A stretch of DNA of 64,000 nt. Source: Legionella erythra (GTDB taxonomy: Bacteria; Pseudomonadota; Gammaproteobacteria; Legionellales; Legionellaceae). The DNA is taken from NCBI RefSeq assembly GCF_001467615.1, contig NZ_LNYA01000018.1:83383-147382 (forward strand), written 5' to 3'. A program made the translations under genes and the position numbers. Below, piece by piece: positions 1-9,776 of this stretch. The notes below the pieces were generated by a model that was not told the DNA's origin, searched no databases, and saw only the letters and a list, made by a program, of their open reading frames with translations. Position 1 is the first letter of the stretch. Each line of letters begins with the position of its first letter.

Positions 1-671
1 CGATGGTTCAGGGCATTTACCCGGCGCTGGATATGAAGGTAGCGCTCCAGCATCGTGTAGTATTCTTCAAGCGTTGGATGCTGCCAGAAATATTTGGGAT
101 GGTAGAGGAAATTACTGATTAAATTCATTTCAGTAATGGTCCCTAAAATTTCGCCGATAACCTGCCTTATCTGATTGCGGGTGATTCGCATCTGGCCTTT
201 ATTGGAGATGCTTTGGATCATGGGGGTGTATTTTTCAATCAAGGCTTCAATGACCGTTTCAAAATACTGCAGTTTGACTGATTGCGAAAAACCATAAGAA
301 AGGCTCAATTTCAGTTCTTCATTATCGCCTTCGATGATGAGGCAATCCACATCAAAAAAATCATGGGGCTCAATGGCGGTACGATCACCGATTTGATAGC
401 TGAACTCATCACGAACACGGAAGGGGACCGGTTTGTCGACAAACAGGCGAATGGTATCAAGGTAATTGCGTATGCGGTGGCGTTTAATCCCCCAGGAGAC
501 CACTGTCCCGTTTTTAAAAACAAACAGGGTATAGGTATTGGCGTCAATGGGGCTTAGTTTTAATACATCGCGGGAACGAACGGATGAATAGCCAACCAGC
601 GCTGTTTTAAAATGATGATCCAGACGGGTCAGATCAATGGTATTACCGATACAATAACTTAGGCATTCCAT
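1..671 (-). CDS. DUF155 / RMD1-YagE family protein (3' end outside window)
   Basis: Open from an ATG at 671 to the window edge, about 223 codons, with no stop. The translation carries family hallmarks: LFVFKNGTVVSWGI near residue 50, a DEFSYQIGD segment, and LSLSYGFSQSVKLQYFE in the second half. DUF155 proteins (RMD1/Sif2 in yeast, RMND1 in mitochondria, YagE-like in bacteria) usually end in a membrane helix that would lie beyond this window. The biochemical role in bacteria is unknown. It is transcribed away from the small HTH gene next door but on the same strand. Family assignment is by recognised motif pattern; function is not claimed. Confidence 0.75.
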   Translation of the reverse strand, partial: MECLSYCIGNTIDLTRLDHHFKTALVGYSSVRSRDVLKLSPIDANTYTLFVFKNGTVVSWGIKRHRIRNYLDTIRLFVDKPVPFRVRDEFSYQIGDRTAIEPHDFFDVDCLIIEGDNEELKLSLSYGFSQSVKLQYFETVIEALIEKYTPMIQSISNKGQMRITRNQIRQVIGEILGTITEMNLISNFLYHPKYFWQHPTLEEYYTMLERYLHIQRRVNALNH

Positions 672-753
672 AATAGGTTCTCAAAATGGCAATAGCACCC
701 ATGAGCACTGTGCACATGGGTTTGCCTGCAAGTATACCGCAAACGCTTAAAAA

Positions 754-1023
754 CTACTCGGTCTCCGCCGTTTCTTTACCAGAATATGCTTTTTTGCGAT
801 CGGTCACACCACTGAGCCATTGTGGACAAACTTCAAGAATTTCAGCGATCTTGTCCAATTGCTCCGGTGACGGCAGCAAATGGCCAAAGAGCATGGCATT
901 GGCCAAATGGCGGGTGACACCGAAAACCTTGGCCACGGCCTTGGTCTTTTCTGTAATATCTTCTGGGAAATCCAACAACGCCAATTCACGATTGAAACGT
1001 TGTGAGAATACTTTATTATTCAT
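754..1023 (-). CDS. small helix-turn-helix DNA-binding protein
   Basis: An 89-residue protein. Residues about 20-70 (ITEKTKAVAKVFGVTRHLAN ... PSPEQLDKIAEILEVCPQWL) have the spacing of a compact XRE/lambda-repressor-like HTH: an AVAKVFGVTR recognition-helix region followed by LDKIAEILEV. It has no sensor or dimerisation domain beyond this, so it is probably a stand-alone regulator or adaptor. It sits 82 bases upstream of the DUF155 gene on the same strand and could be cotranscribed with it. The start ATG at 1023 is preceded by a purine-rich GGAGTG on the minus strand. Target genes are unknown. Confidence 0.6.
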   Translation of the reverse strand: MNNKVFSQRFNRELALLDFPEDITEKTKAVAKVFGVTRHLANAMLFGHLLPSPEQLDKIAEILEVCPQWLSGVTDRKKAYSGKETAETE

Positions 1024-1197
1024 TCTTCACTCCATGAAATCGTCCTGCCAGCATCTACGGATGCTGTCCACTCGCCTGTCAATCCTTGATACAGGGTTAA
1101 TCTGTTATAACTTATTTTTTTTACGAGGCAAAGTGTTTTTGCCTGAAGATGGCATTTTTTTCAATATTATCCAGATGTTGTGTCAAGTCATGCGGAC

Positions 1198-2430
1198 TTA
1201 ATCCAGTAATTGCATCACGTGATTGGAATATTCAATGCCATCGAGGTAAGCAGAAATGAAGCTGTCGGGTGGGAAATTAAAGTCCCTCAGTTTTTCAAAT
1301 TCTCCCCGTTCATAAAATTCGACCGCCGACAGGATGTGCCCTATACCGCCTTTACGATGCAGCAGGGCTTTATTTAATTCCTCACTTAAAGAAATTTTGG
1401 CGAGCAGGGTCGGCATGGGTTCATTTAAAACAGCGTCCAGGGTCGATAACATCCCCACCGTGTAAGCCTGATGCGGCGGGGCAATTCCGGTTTGCCGAGC
1501 CAGGGATTGGCACATTTTGGCACGAATCAAGGTTTGTTCAAGCACGCTGTGGGCGACATCATCGAGGCTTGAAACCAGTAAAAGGCTTATCCAGTCGCGG
1601 ATTTGAATCAGCCCCAGTTGTTGAATGGCATCCATGAGGCTATCAATTTTTTTCCCTGCGTATAAGGCGGCTGAATTGGCCAGCCTTAAAATACGGTAAC
1701 TTAATTTGGGAATCTGCAGAATAATTTCTTCCACACGCTCCATGTGGATATCGGGATTATGCAACTCCGTGAGCAGTCGCAGTAAATGGGTTTTATTTTC
1801 TGAAATTTTTTCACCGCGGATTAAATCGGGGCGATTAAAAAAATAACCCTGAAAAAGATGAAATCCCAATTCCTGGCAGCGGGTAAAATGCGGCCTGGTT
1901 TCGATTTTTTCAGCAAGGAGTTTGCCTTTAAATTTAAGGTTTTTTAACAGTGCCAGTTGCTCAATGACCTCGGCTTCCGATAAATTCAACACATCGATTT
2001 TGATGACATCGGCAATCGCGATTAGAGGCAGTAACTCGTCTTTGTAGACAAAGTCATCAAGTGCAAATTTATACCCGCGCTTGGCCAGCGCGTGAACAAC
2101 CCCAATCAGTTCGTCATCCACATAGGTGTCTTCCAGAATTTCAATGACGATTTTATTGCTGGGTAATAATTTGGGGATTTGTTCAATCAGGTGCTTGCGG
2201 GTGAAATTAATGTAAGCGGGGTAACTGCCAATAATTAATTCCAGATCAAGATGGGCAAATAAATGCGAAATGACGAAGGAGGTGGCTTTATCCCCTTCGA
2301 AGGAATTGGCGGGACTAAGATTGGCCTGTAAGCTGTCGCCATCACGATACAGCAATTCATAAGCGCATACCGTGCCGGAACTATTAAAAATCTCTTGTCG
2401 CGCAAATAAAGTTCCCAGAACTGGCTCCAT
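1198..2430 (-). CDS. EAL-HDOD domain signalling protein (YuxH/CdgJ type)
   Basis: About 410 residues. The N-terminal half resembles an EAL phosphodiesterase domain (FARQEIF, AYELLYRDG, then IKIDVLNLSE and LLAEKIETR), but the canonical E-A-L triad is Y-E-L-L, so it is likely a degenerate, non-hydrolytic domain. The C-terminal half (from about residue 205: LRLLTELHNPD, IILQIPKLSYRILRLANSA) is a typical HDOD domain. Such two-domain proteins act as regulatory scaffolds, often tied to cyclic-di-GMP, motility or stress. I prefer the ATG at 2430 over an adjacent TTG at 2433. It is monocistronic by spacing; it lies directly downstream of the gcv operon on the same strand but is separated by its own leader and the gcvPB-end hairpin. 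Confidence 0.8.
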   Translation of the reverse strand: MEPVLGTLFARQEIFNSSGTVCAYELLYRDGDSLQANLSPANSFEGDKATSFVISHLFAHLDLELIIGSYPAYINFTRKHLIEQIPKLLPSNKIVIEILEDTYVDDELIGVVHALAKRGYKFALDDFVYKDELLPLIAIADVIKIDVLNLSEAEVIEQLALLKNLKFKGKLLAEKIETRPHFTRCQELGFHLFQGYFFNRPDLIRGEKISENKTHLLRLLTELHNPDIHMERVEEIILQIPKLSYRILRLANSAALYAGKKIDSLMDAIQQLGLIQIRDWISLLLVSSLDDVAHSVLEQTLIRAKMCQSLARQTGIAPPHQAYTVGMLSTLDAVLNEPMPTLLAKISLSEELNKALLHRKGGIGHILSAVEFYERGEFEKLRDFNFPPDSFISAYLDGIEYSNHVMQLLD

Positions 2431-2508
2431 CAATTTCTTACCGCGTCTAAGCTAAGTATAATCGACAAATAACGACTTTCTATTGGTTTTCAATAAAAAG
2501 ATTGCACC

Positions 2509-2530
2509 GCCGGGAATTAATTTTCCCGGC
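2509..2530 (-). terminator. hairpin at the end of the gcv operon
   Basis: An 8-bp perfect stem (GCCGGGAA / TTCCCGGC) with a 6-nt loop overlaps the stop codon of gcvPB. On the minus strand a T-rich stretch (CTTTTTATTG) follows only after several bases, so termination is plausible but not textbook. Confidence 0.45.
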
Positions 2531-3971
2531 CGTAAAAATTCAAATCCAGCTCGCGCGCGGCCCGGACATCATCGAGACGTTTAACCGGCATGGTATGCGG
2601 TGCGTTCTGAACAAGCTCTGGATTTTTCTGCGCCTCCTCCCGAATGGCCTGCATGGCCGCAATAAAACGGTCGAGCTCAGCCCGACATTCGGTTTCGGTG
2701 GGTTCGATTAACAGGCATTCCGGCACCAACAGCGGGAAATAAGTTGTGGGCGCATGGAAGCCGTAGTCGAGCAGGCGTTTAGCGAGATCCATGGCGGTAA
2801 TGCCAAAATTTTTCTTGTCCTGACTTAAGGTTAAGATGAATTCATGGCTCGCGCGTCGTCCGGGATAGGCCGCATGAAATCCTGCTTTGGTTAAAGAGGC
2901 CAATAAATAATTGGCGTTCAAGGTGGCCAGGTCAGCCACTTCCGACAAACCTTCTTTACCCAATACACGGATATAAAAGTAGGCGCGCAACAGAATGCCG
3001 GCATTGCCCATGAACGTTGAGAGACGGCCGATGCTTTGCGGGTAATCGGCGCGGGCTGCCCAACGGTACTGATCCTGCTCTTTAATCACAATGGGCAAGG
3101 GTAAATAGGGCAGCAGGCGGTTGCCGACTGCAACAGGGCCTGCACCCGGACCTCCGCCGCCATGTGGGGTGGCGAATGTTTTATGCAGGTTTAAGTGCAT
3201 GACGTCAAAGCCCATGTCGCCCGGACGCACTTTACCCAGGATGGCATTAAGATTGGCGCCATCATAGTAGAGTAATCCACCGGCCTGATGGACAATCGTC
3301 GCGATGTCTTTAATCTGACGCATGAACAGACCCAGTGTGGAGGGATTGGTTAACATAATCCCCGCGGTTCTCGGTCCGACTTTGCTTTTCAGCACATCCA
3401 AATCGATATCGCCGTCTTTCGATGTTTCAATTTCAACCACCTTAAAACCGCACATGGCTGCGGAAGCGGGATTTGTACCATGGGCCGCTTCGGGGATGAG
3501 AATTTCATCCCTGGCCGTATCGCCACGGGATTGATGATAGGCTTTAATCATGGCTACCCCGGCAAATTCTCCCTGGGAGCCTGCCATCGGTGTTAAGGAG
3601 ACGCCGGGCATGCCCGTTATTTCGGCAATATACGTTTGCAACTCATAGAGCGCCTGTAAAAATCCCTGGCTGTTTTCGGCGGGCGTCAGCGGATGGCGAT
3701 TGTTGAAGCCTTCAAGCATGGCGGCCTTGTGGACACCACGGGGATTGTATTTCATGGTGCAGGATCCGAGGGGATAGAAATGGGTGTCGATGGAGAAGTT
3801 TTTTTGCGACAAACGCGTGTAGTGCCTGACCACCTGTAACTCAGAACAGGATGGCAGACGCGGTGGATTTTTACGTAAAAATCGCGCCGGGATATCCTGA
3901 GAGGGGCGCTGCGGCCCCGGGGCTTGCGCGGTGGCTTGCCGATGCGTTTGCGAACGCTCAAAAATCAACAT
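2517..3971 (-). CDS. gcvPB: glycine dehydrogenase (decarboxylating) subunit 2
   Basis: A 484-residue C-terminal half of the split P-protein of the glycine cleavage system. It is the PLP-bearing subunit: the segment [18 protein letters not shown] contains the Schiff-base lysine, preceded by [10 protein letters not shown]. With GcvPA it decarboxylates glycine and passes the aminomethyl group to lipoyl-GcvH. Length is normal for the split form. It is the last gene of gcvT-gcvH-gcvPA-yciI-gcvPB; its ATG at 3971 overlaps the end of the YciI-like gene by 7 bases, indicating translational coupling. The split P-protein is the normal arrangement in Legionella. Confidence 0.95.
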   Translation of the reverse strand: MLIFERSQTHRQATAQAPGPQRPSQDIPARFLRKNPPRLPSCSELQVVRHYTRLSQKNFSIDTHFYPLGSCTMKYNPRGVHKAAMLEGFNNRHPLTPAENSQGFLQALYELQTYIAEITGMPGVSLTPMAGSQGEFAGVAMIKAYHQSRGDTARDEILIPEAAHGTNPASAAMCGFKVVEIETSKDGDIDLDVLKSKVGPRTAGIMLTNPSTLGLFMRQIKDIATIVHQAGGLLYYDGANLNAILGKVRPGDMGFDVMHLNLHKTFATPHGGGGPGAGPVAVGNRLLPYLPLPIVIKEQDQYRWAARADYPQSIGRLSTFMGNAGILLRAYFYIRVLGKEGLSEVADLATLNANYLLASLTKAGFHAAYPGRRASHEFILTLSQDKKNFGITAMDLAKRLLDYGFHAPTTYFPLLVPECLLIEPTETECRAELDRFIAAMQAIREEAQKNPELVQNAPHTMPVKRLDDVRAARELDLNFYGREN

Positions 3972-4273
3972 AATTTTCCCTCCGAATTTTGAATGATCGC
4001 CTTTAATTCGTCACGGTGCTTCACAGGCGTAAATTCAATGATGTGATAGTCGGCAATTTCAGCCAGGTAATAGGGATCCTGTTTCAGCACGTCTTCCAGA
4101 TGTGCCTTGTTTTTGGTGGTAGCGATGATGATGCCGCCGGTGCGGGGTACCATGGGACCTGAAGCCAGCAGCAGCCCCTGCTTGTAGTGATAGTCAAGAA
4201 ATTCACGATGCGCCTGCAGGTATTTGTCGACTTCGCTAATCGGGGTTTTATACGTTAATTGCACAATAAACAT
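3965..4273 (-). CDS. YciI-like (YCII domain) protein
   Basis: 102 residues of the YCII family, a ferredoxin-fold dimer related to muconolactone isomerase/dyp-type domains. It shows the N-terminal [10 protein letters not shown] strand, the [29 protein letters not shown] core (family His plus the S/A-G-P turn) and a central [16 protein letters not shown] segment. Function in the family is poorly defined. It sits inside the glycine cleavage operon, sharing the A of TGATG with gcvPA and overlapping gcvPB by 7 bases, so it is certainly cotranslated with both decarboxylase subunits. Whether it aids the P-protein is inference only. Confidence 0.8.
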   Translation of the reverse strand: MFIVQLTYKTPISEVDKYLQAHREFLDYHYKQGLLLASGPMVPRTGGIIIATTKNKAHLEDVLKQDPYYLAEIADYHIIEFTPVKHRDELKAIIQNSEGKLC

Positions 4274-5643
4274 CAGCTGCCTCGCTTACTCAGAATGTGG
4301 GTTAACGCCTCTTCATACTGCTTGATGTCCTCTTGAGTACGCATTTCGGTGGCGCAGATTAACAGGGTGTCTTGCAAGGCCGGGTAATGGTTTGCGGCCG
4401 GATAACCGCCTGCAATCCCCCGTTCAGCTAACGCATGAAGCACATGATCGACCGGTTGATTGACTTTCAACAACACTTCATGAAAAAACGGTGCGGCAAA
4501 AACACGCTCCACCCCGGGGATACGGCACAAGGCGTCTGCCAGTTCCTGCGTATTCTGATGACAGCTTGATGCCACCTGATAAAGTCCGTCTGGACCAAGC
4601 AGACTCATATGGATGGTGGCGGCGGTGACCAACAAACCTTGGTTGGTGCAAATATTAGACATCGCTTTGCCGCGGCGGATGTGCTGCTCACGGGCCTGCA
4701 GGGTCAAAGTAAAGCCCGTTTTTCCGTCTTTATCGACTGTTCTGCCGATAAGGCGTCCAGGCATTTGCCGTACATATGCCATGCGAGTGCTGAAAAAACC
4801 GAAATAAGGGCCGCCTGAGGCCATGGGCGATCCCATCGGCTGGCCTTCGCCGCAAACGATATCAACCCCGTTGGTTCCCCATTCGCCAGGTGGCTTTAAT
4901 AAGCCTAAAGAAACCGGATTGACGCAGGCAATGCTGATAACCTGATGCTGAGCGGCCCAGTCACACAAGCCGTCGACCTCTTCAAGACAACCAAAAAAAT
5001 TGGGTTGGCTTATCACCAGTGCCGTGATGTCTTCCTTGTTGTATTTTTCAACGGCTGCAAGCGGCGTAATCCCTTGCTTGTCATCAAAAGGCAGGGTAAT
5101 GACTTCAATGTGCTGATTGCGAACGATGGTTTCCAATGTTTCACGGTAAAAAGGATGAACCGTACCAGCAACCAGAATGCGGTTGGCTTTGCTGTGCTTG
5201 TTAATCCGTACGGCCATGAGTACGGCTTCAGCCAGGGCTGTTGCTCCATCGTACATGGAGGCGTTGGCTACCTCCATGCCGGTTAACTCGGCAATCATGG
5301 TTTGATATTCATACAATAACTGCAGCGTACCCTGGCTGGCTTCGGCCTGATAAGGCGTATAGGCCGTTAAAAACTCACCGCGTGAGGTAATGTCCCAAAC
5401 GGCTGCGGGGATATGATGCTCATAACAACCCGCACCGATAAAACAGCAAGCATTGCTGTTTTTAGACGCGAAGTCTCGAGCCTGCCGCAGCATGGCCATC
5501 TCGTTCATGGCCGCAGGGATATTTTTTAATTCCTGATAGCGAAGATCGGCAGGAATTTCGTCAAACAGGTTCTCAATACCGGTGTCGCCGATGGTTTTAA
5601 GCATCGCCTGGATGTCATCTTGCGTATGCGGTGTGTAAGGCAT
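4273..5643 (-). CDS. gcvPA: glycine dehydrogenase (decarboxylating) subunit 1
   Basis: 456 residues, the N-terminal half of the split P-protein, with an MPYTPHT start, the AMLRQARDFASKNS region, FIGAGCYEHHIPAAV and TPYQAEASQGTLQLLYEYQ. It lacks the PLP lysine, which is on GcvPB, and pairs with GcvPB to form the glycine decarboxylase. It starts one base after the gcvH stop and its stop shares a base with the YciI-like ATG, so the operon is very compact. Normal length, no sign of decay. Confidence 0.95.
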   Translation of the reverse strand: MPYTPHTQDDIQAMLKTIGDTGIENLFDEIPADLRYQELKNIPAAMNEMAMLRQARDFASKNSNACCFIGAGCYEHHIPAAVWDITSRGEFLTAYTPYQAEASQGTLQLLYEYQTMIAELTGMEVANASMYDGATALAEAVLMAVRINKHSKANRILVAGTVHPFYRETLETIVRNQHIEVITLPFDDKQGITPLAAVEKYNKEDITALVISQPNFFGCLEEVDGLCDWAAQHQVISIACVNPVSLGLLKPPGEWGTNGVDIVCGEGQPMGSPMASGGPYFGFFSTRMAYVRQMPGRLIGRTVDKDGKTGFTLTLQAREQHIRRGKAMSNICTNQGLLVTAATIHMSLLGPDGLYQVASSCHQNTQELADALCRIPGVERVFAAPFFHEVLLKVNQPVDHVLHALAERGIAGGYPAANHYPALQDTLLICATEMRTQEDIKQYEEALTHILSKRGS

Positions 5644-5644
5644 G

Positions 5645-6022
5645 TTAATGATCCTCTGCTATCTCTTGCTGGTATTGCTCGGCGTTGAGCAGGTTCTCCA
5701 GCTCTGCCAGATTATGAGCCTTCATTTTGACCAGCCAGCCTGCTCCGTAAGGATCGGCATTCACCAGCGCAGGATTGCTGTTCACCTCCTCATTCACGGC
5801 AATGACCGTGCCGCTTAAGGGGGCATAAAAATCCGAAGCAGCTTTGACGGATTCAACCACGCCAAGCTCATCCCCGGCATTGACTTCATCCCCTACTTCG
5901 GGCAACTCGACAAAGACCATGTCGCCGAGCAACTGCTGGGCATGATCAGTAATGCCCACAATCATTTCCCCGTCACCTTGCTTTAACCATTCATGGGTTT
6001 GGGTAAATTTTAAATCGTTCAT
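5645..6022 (-). CDS. gcvH: glycine cleavage system H protein
   Basis: 125-residue lipoyl carrier. The lipoylated lysine lies in [18 protein letters not shown] (about residue 60), followed by the family signature [20 protein letters not shown]. It shuttles the aminomethyl group from the P-protein to GcvT and electrons to lipoamide dehydrogenase. It starts at an ATG preceded by GGAAAAAG and lies 38 bases downstream of gcvT. Confidence 0.97.
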   Translation of the reverse strand: MNDLKFTQTHEWLKQGDGEMIVGITDHAQQLLGDMVFVELPEVGDEVNAGDELGVVESVKAASDFYAPLSGTVIAVNEEVNSNPALVNADPYGAGWLVKMKAHNLAELENLLNAEQYQQEIAEDH

Positions 6023-6060
6023 TCTTTTTCCTTTTTTTGATACAAGCGTTGCCCATGCCC

Positions 6061-7143
6061 TCAGATTGGTTTGCCCTGCTTGATAAAGCGGGGTTTCGTG
6101 ACCTGGGCGGGAATCAGTTTGCCGCGAATATCCACCGTGACCTCCTCGCCGGTTTCCACAGGCACGCGGGCCAAAGCAATGGACTGTGCCAGGGTAGGGG
6201 AGTAAGTGCCGCTGGTGATTACGCCGTCTGCATGACCATTGACGACCACCCGTTGACCGGGTCGCATAATGCCTTTGTCCTTGAGGATAAGGCCCACCAT
6301 TTTGCGTTTAATTCCTTGCTGCTTTTGGGATAACAAGGCGCCTGAGCCGATAAAATCACGGTCTTCTGGTTGCCATTTAATTGTCCAGGCGAGGCCGGAT
6401 TCCAGGGGGGTGGTGGTTTCGTCCATATCCTGGCCGTAAAGTAACATCCCGGCTTCGAGCCTTAAGGTATCGCGTGCTGCGAGCCCGCTGGGATTAACAC
6501 CCGCCTGGCGCAGGGCTTCCCAGAGATGACCGATTTGTTTGGCTGGAAGCACAATTTCCAGACCATCTTCGCCGGTATAGCCGGTACGGGCAAAGAAATA
6601 ATCGTCGACATCAACGCATTCAAAGCTGGTCAGGGTGGAGATGGCATCAATTTGTGCCGGTGTTAATACACTCAGGGCCTTGGCAATGGCGTTGGGGCCT
6701 TGCACAGCCAGCATGGACAGTTCAGGGCGTTCAAGTAAGCCAACTGAAAAGCCGCTGCTTTTTGCCCGGATCCACTTTAAATCATGATCGCGGGTCGCTG
6801 AATTTAAAATAAGGCGGTAATTATCCGATGTGCGCTGATAGACAATGAGATCGTCAATGATGCCGCCATGCTCATTGCACATGCAACTGTAGAGTGCACG
6901 GCCGGTGTGCTGCAGCTGGTCCACATCGTTGGTGAGCAGCCTGCGTAAAAATTGCCGTCCACCCGCACCCAGCACGTCCACGATGGTCATGTGAGAGACA
7001 TCAAACATCCCGGCGTCCTTGCGTACAGCATGGTGCTCGTCGAGTTGCGAGCCGTAGTGCAGCGGCATGTCCCAACCATGAAAATCAACCATCCTGGCGC
7101 CCAGAGACAGGTGCGCGGCGTGCAACGGTGTCTTTGCGATCAT
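6061..7143 (-). CDS. gcvT: glycine cleavage system T protein (aminomethyltransferase)
   Basis: 360 residues from the ATG at 7143, chosen because GGAAGGAG stands just upstream and MIAKTPLH is the family N-terminus; an upstream in-frame extension to 7269 is not supported. Motifs: [24 protein letters not shown] (the folate-site region), [13 protein letters not shown], and [16 protein letters not shown]. It transfers the methylene group to tetrahydrofolate and releases ammonia. First gene of the operon; the promoter is expected in 7144-7300. Confidence 0.96.
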   Translation of the reverse strand: MIAKTPLHAAHLSLGARMVDFHGWDMPLHYGSQLDEHHAVRKDAGMFDVSHMTIVDVLGAGGRQFLRRLLTNDVDQLQHTGRALYSCMCNEHGGIIDDLIVYQRTSDNYRLILNSATRDHDLKWIRAKSSGFSVGLLERPELSMLAVQGPNAIAKALSVLTPAQIDAISTLTSFECVDVDDYFFARTGYTGEDGLEIVLPAKQIGHLWEALRQAGVNPSGLAARDTLRLEAGMLLYGQDMDETTTPLESGLAWTIKWQPEDRDFIGSGALLSQKQQGIKRKMVGLILKDKGIMRPGQRVVVNGHADGVITSGTYSPTLAQSIALARVPVETGEEVTVDIRGKLIPAQVTKPRFIKQGKPI

Positions 7144-7230
7144 TATGACTCCTTCCTTTTCTCGCACGGGGGTGCGAATGATTATACTCAGTTCAGTTTT
7201 GGTAACAAGAGGTACAGCCAATGAACATGG

Positions 7231-7255
7231 GCAGGGGAAGGAACATTTCCCCTGC
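7231..7255. other. 9-bp hairpin in the gcv leader
   Basis: A perfect stem GCAGGGGAA / TTCCCCTGC with a 7-nt loop lies between the VOC gene and gcvT. Neither strand has a T-tract after it, so it does not look like a standard terminator. It could be an mRNA-stability or leader element for gcvT, or the end of the VOC transcript. Confidence 0.35.
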
Positions 7256-7302
7256 AACAGCATGACCAACAGTCTTTAAATCTAGTATAGCCAAGCCAGG
7301 GG

Positions 7303-7773
7303 CTATTGTTTGGCGAATAGTGCAGCGGCACGGCGTCTGACTTCGTCTTCAGACACGTCTTCCACATGCGTGGCGACATACCAGGTGTGGCCGAATGGAT
7401 CTTTAAACGCCCCGCTGCGAGCGCCATAAAATTGATCCGCCACTTCACGGCACAGCGTACCGCCGGCTTTAATGGCTTCCCCCATGGTGTCATCGACATT
7501 ATGGACATAGATGTGAATTCCGACAGGCGAACCGCCATAATTGTCCGGTGCATGAATTTCCATCTCAGGGCATTCATCGGCCAGCATGATTTTAGAATCG
7601 CCGATTTTAAGTTCAGCATGGCCAACTTTGCCATCCGGATTATCCAGGCGCATCACGTCCACCGCACCAAAAACCTGCTTGTAAAAATCAATGGCCCGGC
7701 TGGCATTGTCGACAATAAGGTAGGGGGTAATGGTGCTGTATCCTTCTGGTGCAGCAGATACTTGGTTAGTCAT
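7303..7773 (-). CDS. VOC-superfamily (glyoxalase/PhnB-like) protein
   Basis: 156 residues from the ATG at 7773, which has GGAGAG at good distance; an upstream ATG at 7785 has none. Features: YLIVDNASRAIDFYKQVFGA at the N-terminus, GHAELKIGDSKIMLADE in the middle and FKDPFGHTWYVATHVED near the end, the usual paired beta-alpha-beta-beta-beta modules with His/Glu metal-site positions. PhnB-like VOC proteins are uncharacterised or bind small ligands. It is upstream of the gcv operon on the same strand but separated by 159 bases, so probably independent. Confidence 0.8.
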   Translation of the reverse strand: MTNQVSAAPEGYSTITPYLIVDNASRAIDFYKQVFGAVDVMRLDNPDGKVGHAELKIGDSKIMLADECPEMEIHAPDNYGGSPVGIHIYVHNVDDTMGEAIKAGGTLCREVADQFYGARSGAFKDPFGHTWYVATHVEDVSEDEVRRRAAALFAKQ

Positions 7774-7873
7774 AGTTCTCTCCATGTTCTATTTTGTTAT
7801 CAGGTAAACCAGGATGACAGAATGACAATAACTGGCATAAAATTAAACATGAGGTTTACACGAGGCAACGATC

Positions 7874-8068
7874 ATGTTTAATCCCAATCAATTAATCATG
7901 GTTTTAATTTGTGCCTTGCTATTATGGCTGGTGAATGGCTATGTTGTCATTGCTCCCTTGATCAATTTGTTATTCAACATGTTTCTGTTGGCCTTGCTGG
8001 TTTTATATATCATGCAGTTCCTGGGCGTAATCCGCGGCTGGTTACCTGTTCCAAGGCTCTTTAAGTAG
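7874..8068 (+). CDS. small two-helix membrane protein
   Basis: 64 residues with two hydrophobic segments, about 8-30 and 32-52, and a short basic tail (RGWLPVPRLFK). It resembles the short two-TM proteins of the Thivi_2564 kind, but I cannot name it with certainty. It is divergent from the VOC gene. The ATG follows GAGGCAACGATC, a weak ribosome site. No functional inference is made. Confidence 0.55.
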   Translation: MFNPNQLIMVLICALLLWLVNGYVVIAPLINLLFNMFLLALLVLYIMQFLGVIRGWLPVPRLFK

Positions 8069-8184
8069 TATATACCGTTCCTTTGCGTCGTCACCTGCTT
8101 CGTACCGGATTACAGGCACTCGACCATGGCATATTTTCTGCAAGCCTTCTACACTGAATTATAAGAAAAATAAAGGAGAGGGAT

Positions 8185-8547
8185 ATGTACAAAGCGTCAA
8201 GTCTGGCCGTGCTGATCGCCATCAGCCCATGGGCTTTTGCCGATGACCTGGGACAAAAAACCTATGAGGCGGCCTGTCAAAACTGCCATGCTCCTAATCT
8301 GGCAAGCGGTCTTAAAGCACCGGCGGCCTTTGATGAAAAAGCCTGGGAAGCTGTCTTTAAAAACGCGGCCTTAAAGGCAAAAGAAAATCCCTCGCAATTT
8401 AAAACACCGGTCGATTACCTCCTGTACAATGTCAAAATTGGTAAAGGATTAATGCATCACAATGGATTATGCAATGAATCCGTAAGCACCAACTGCTCCG
8501 ATGAGGCATTGACGCAAGCTATTTTGTACATGAGCAAAAAGGATTAA
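8185..8547 (+). CDS. periplasmic class I c-type cytochrome (c5-like)
   Basis: 120 residues with a signal peptide cleaved after about residue 19 (SPWAFA-DD). One haem site CQNCH (Cys31, Cys34, His35); a likely axial Met is in GKGLMHHNG. Two further Cys (NGLC and NCS) near the C-terminus recall the disulfide of cytochrome c5. Likely a small periplasmic electron carrier. The ATG is preceded by AAAGGAGAGGG, a strong site. It is followed at 29 bases by the TMEM43-like gene, possibly an operon. Confidence 0.8.
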   Translation: MYKASSLAVLIAISPWAFADDLGQKTYEAACQNCHAPNLASGLKAPAAFDEKAWEAVFKNAALKAKENPSQFKTPVDYLLYNVKIGKGLMHHNGLCNESVSTNCSDEALTQAILYMSKKD

Positions 8548-8576
8548 TGCATTTATTCTCTTAGGGAGAAGTGTTC

Positions 8577-9758
8577 ATGACTGAAGAAATAACGACGCGT
8601 TCATGGGGAAGCCGCCTTAAAGATGCACTGGTAGGTATTTTAATTGGTATTGTGTTGATTGTGGCGGCTATCGCGTTGTCTTTCTGGAATGAAAGCCATA
8701 GCCTGCACACGGCTCAATCGCTGGAGCAGGCGCAAAAAGTACTGGTTTCAGTACCCAATGCCCCTATTGATGAAAAAAACAACATGAAGGTGGTTTACCT
8801 GAGTGGGGAAGCGGCCACGGAGGACAAACTGACCGATTCAGTGCTTGGCATCACCGTGACGGCTATCCGCTTGAACCGTCAGGTGGAGATGTATCAATGG
8901 CAAGAAAAAACCGAAACCCGTACCGAGTCACAGATGGGCGGCTCGGAACGAACGGTTAAAACCTATACCTATAATAAAACCTGGTCAGACAGCGTCATTG
9001 ACAGCAGCCGTTTTAAAGAGCCGCAGGGGCATCAAAACCCTTCCTCCATGCCCATTCAGCCGCAGCAGCAATATGCCAAACAGGTCAAGGTCGGGGATTT
9101 CTCCCTGCCGGAGTCATTGATTACCCAAATCGATGTCAGCAAGCCCATTGATTTAAAGCCGGTGAATGCCGATGCACTGAAAAACCAGTACAACAAACCG
9201 GTCCATGTTAACGGCGACCAGATTTATCTGGGACAGGATCCACAAAATCCTGCACCCGGTGATTTACGCATCAATCTCAATGCGGTCTACCCGCAGACAG
9301 TCAGCATTGTTGCCCAACAAACGGGCAATACACTGCAACCTTATCTGGCGCCAGCCGGTGAAACGGTTTTGTTACTGGTGACCGGGCAGCAATCCCCCGA
9401 GCAAATGTTTAAACAGGCTCAATCCGAAAATACCATGCTGGCATGGATTCTTCGCGGTGTTACACTGTTGATGTTAATTGGCGGTTTTTCGCTGATTTTA
9501 AATCCGCTGGTGGTTTTAGCTGATGTCTTACCATTCCTGGGCACGCTGGTTGGTTTTGGTACGGGGTTTGTCGCGTTCCTGCTGGGACTTTCCGTGTGGA
9601 TTATCATCACAGCCATCGCCTGGTTTGCGACACGTCCCCTGATGTCGGTGGGTCTTATCGTGTTGCTTGTGGTGGGTGCATACCTGCTCATTAAAGCACG
9701 CGCTAAAAAAGCAGCGGCCGTGCCTGCCCCTTCCCCTGAAGGATCGCAGGCACCCTGA
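8577..9758 (+). CDS. TMEM43-family membrane protein
   Basis: About 393 residues starting at the ATG at 8577, 7 bases after GGGAGAA (a GTG at 8571 is the alternative). N-terminal TM helix (about 17-40) ending in SFWNES, a large extracytoplasmic region, and three hydrophobic segments at the C-terminus (about 285-375) followed by a Lys/Ala/Pro-rich tail. This topology and the SFWNE motif match the TMEM43/LUMA family. Bacterial function is unknown. It is followed by a DUF3592-type gene at 18 bases, so both are probably cotranscribed. Confidence 0.75.
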   Translation: MTEEITTRSWGSRLKDALVGILIGIVLIVAAIALSFWNESHSLHTAQSLEQAQKVLVSVPNAPIDEKNNMKVVYLSGEAATEDKLTDSVLGITVTAIRLNRQVEMYQWQEKTETRTESQMGGSERTVKTYTYNKTWSDSVIDSSRFKEPQGHQNPSSMPIQPQQQYAKQVKVGDFSLPESLITQIDVSKPIDLKPVNADALKNQYNKPVHVNGDQIYLGQDPQNPAPGDLRINLNAVYPQTVSIVAQQTGNTLQPYLAPAGETVLLLVTGQQSPEQMFKQAQSENTMLAWILRGVTLLMLIGGFSLILNPLVVLADVLPFLGTLVGFGTGFVAFLLGLSVWIIITAIAWFATRPLMSVGLIVLLVVGAYLLIKARAKKAAAVPAPSPEGSQAP

Positions 9759-9776
9759 TAAATAGAAAGGAAAATA

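Noticed and set aside
686..1201. 171-residue plus-strand frame
   Set aside because: Antisense to the small HTH gene; low-complexity composition and no family motif.
7144..7302. Possible glycine riboswitch upstream of gcvT
   Set aside because: Only one simple hairpin is present; the paired aptamer signature of glycine riboswitches was not seen.
7188..7634. 148-residue minus-strand frame
   Set aside because: Overlaps the VOC gene in another frame; no ribosome site, unlikely composition.
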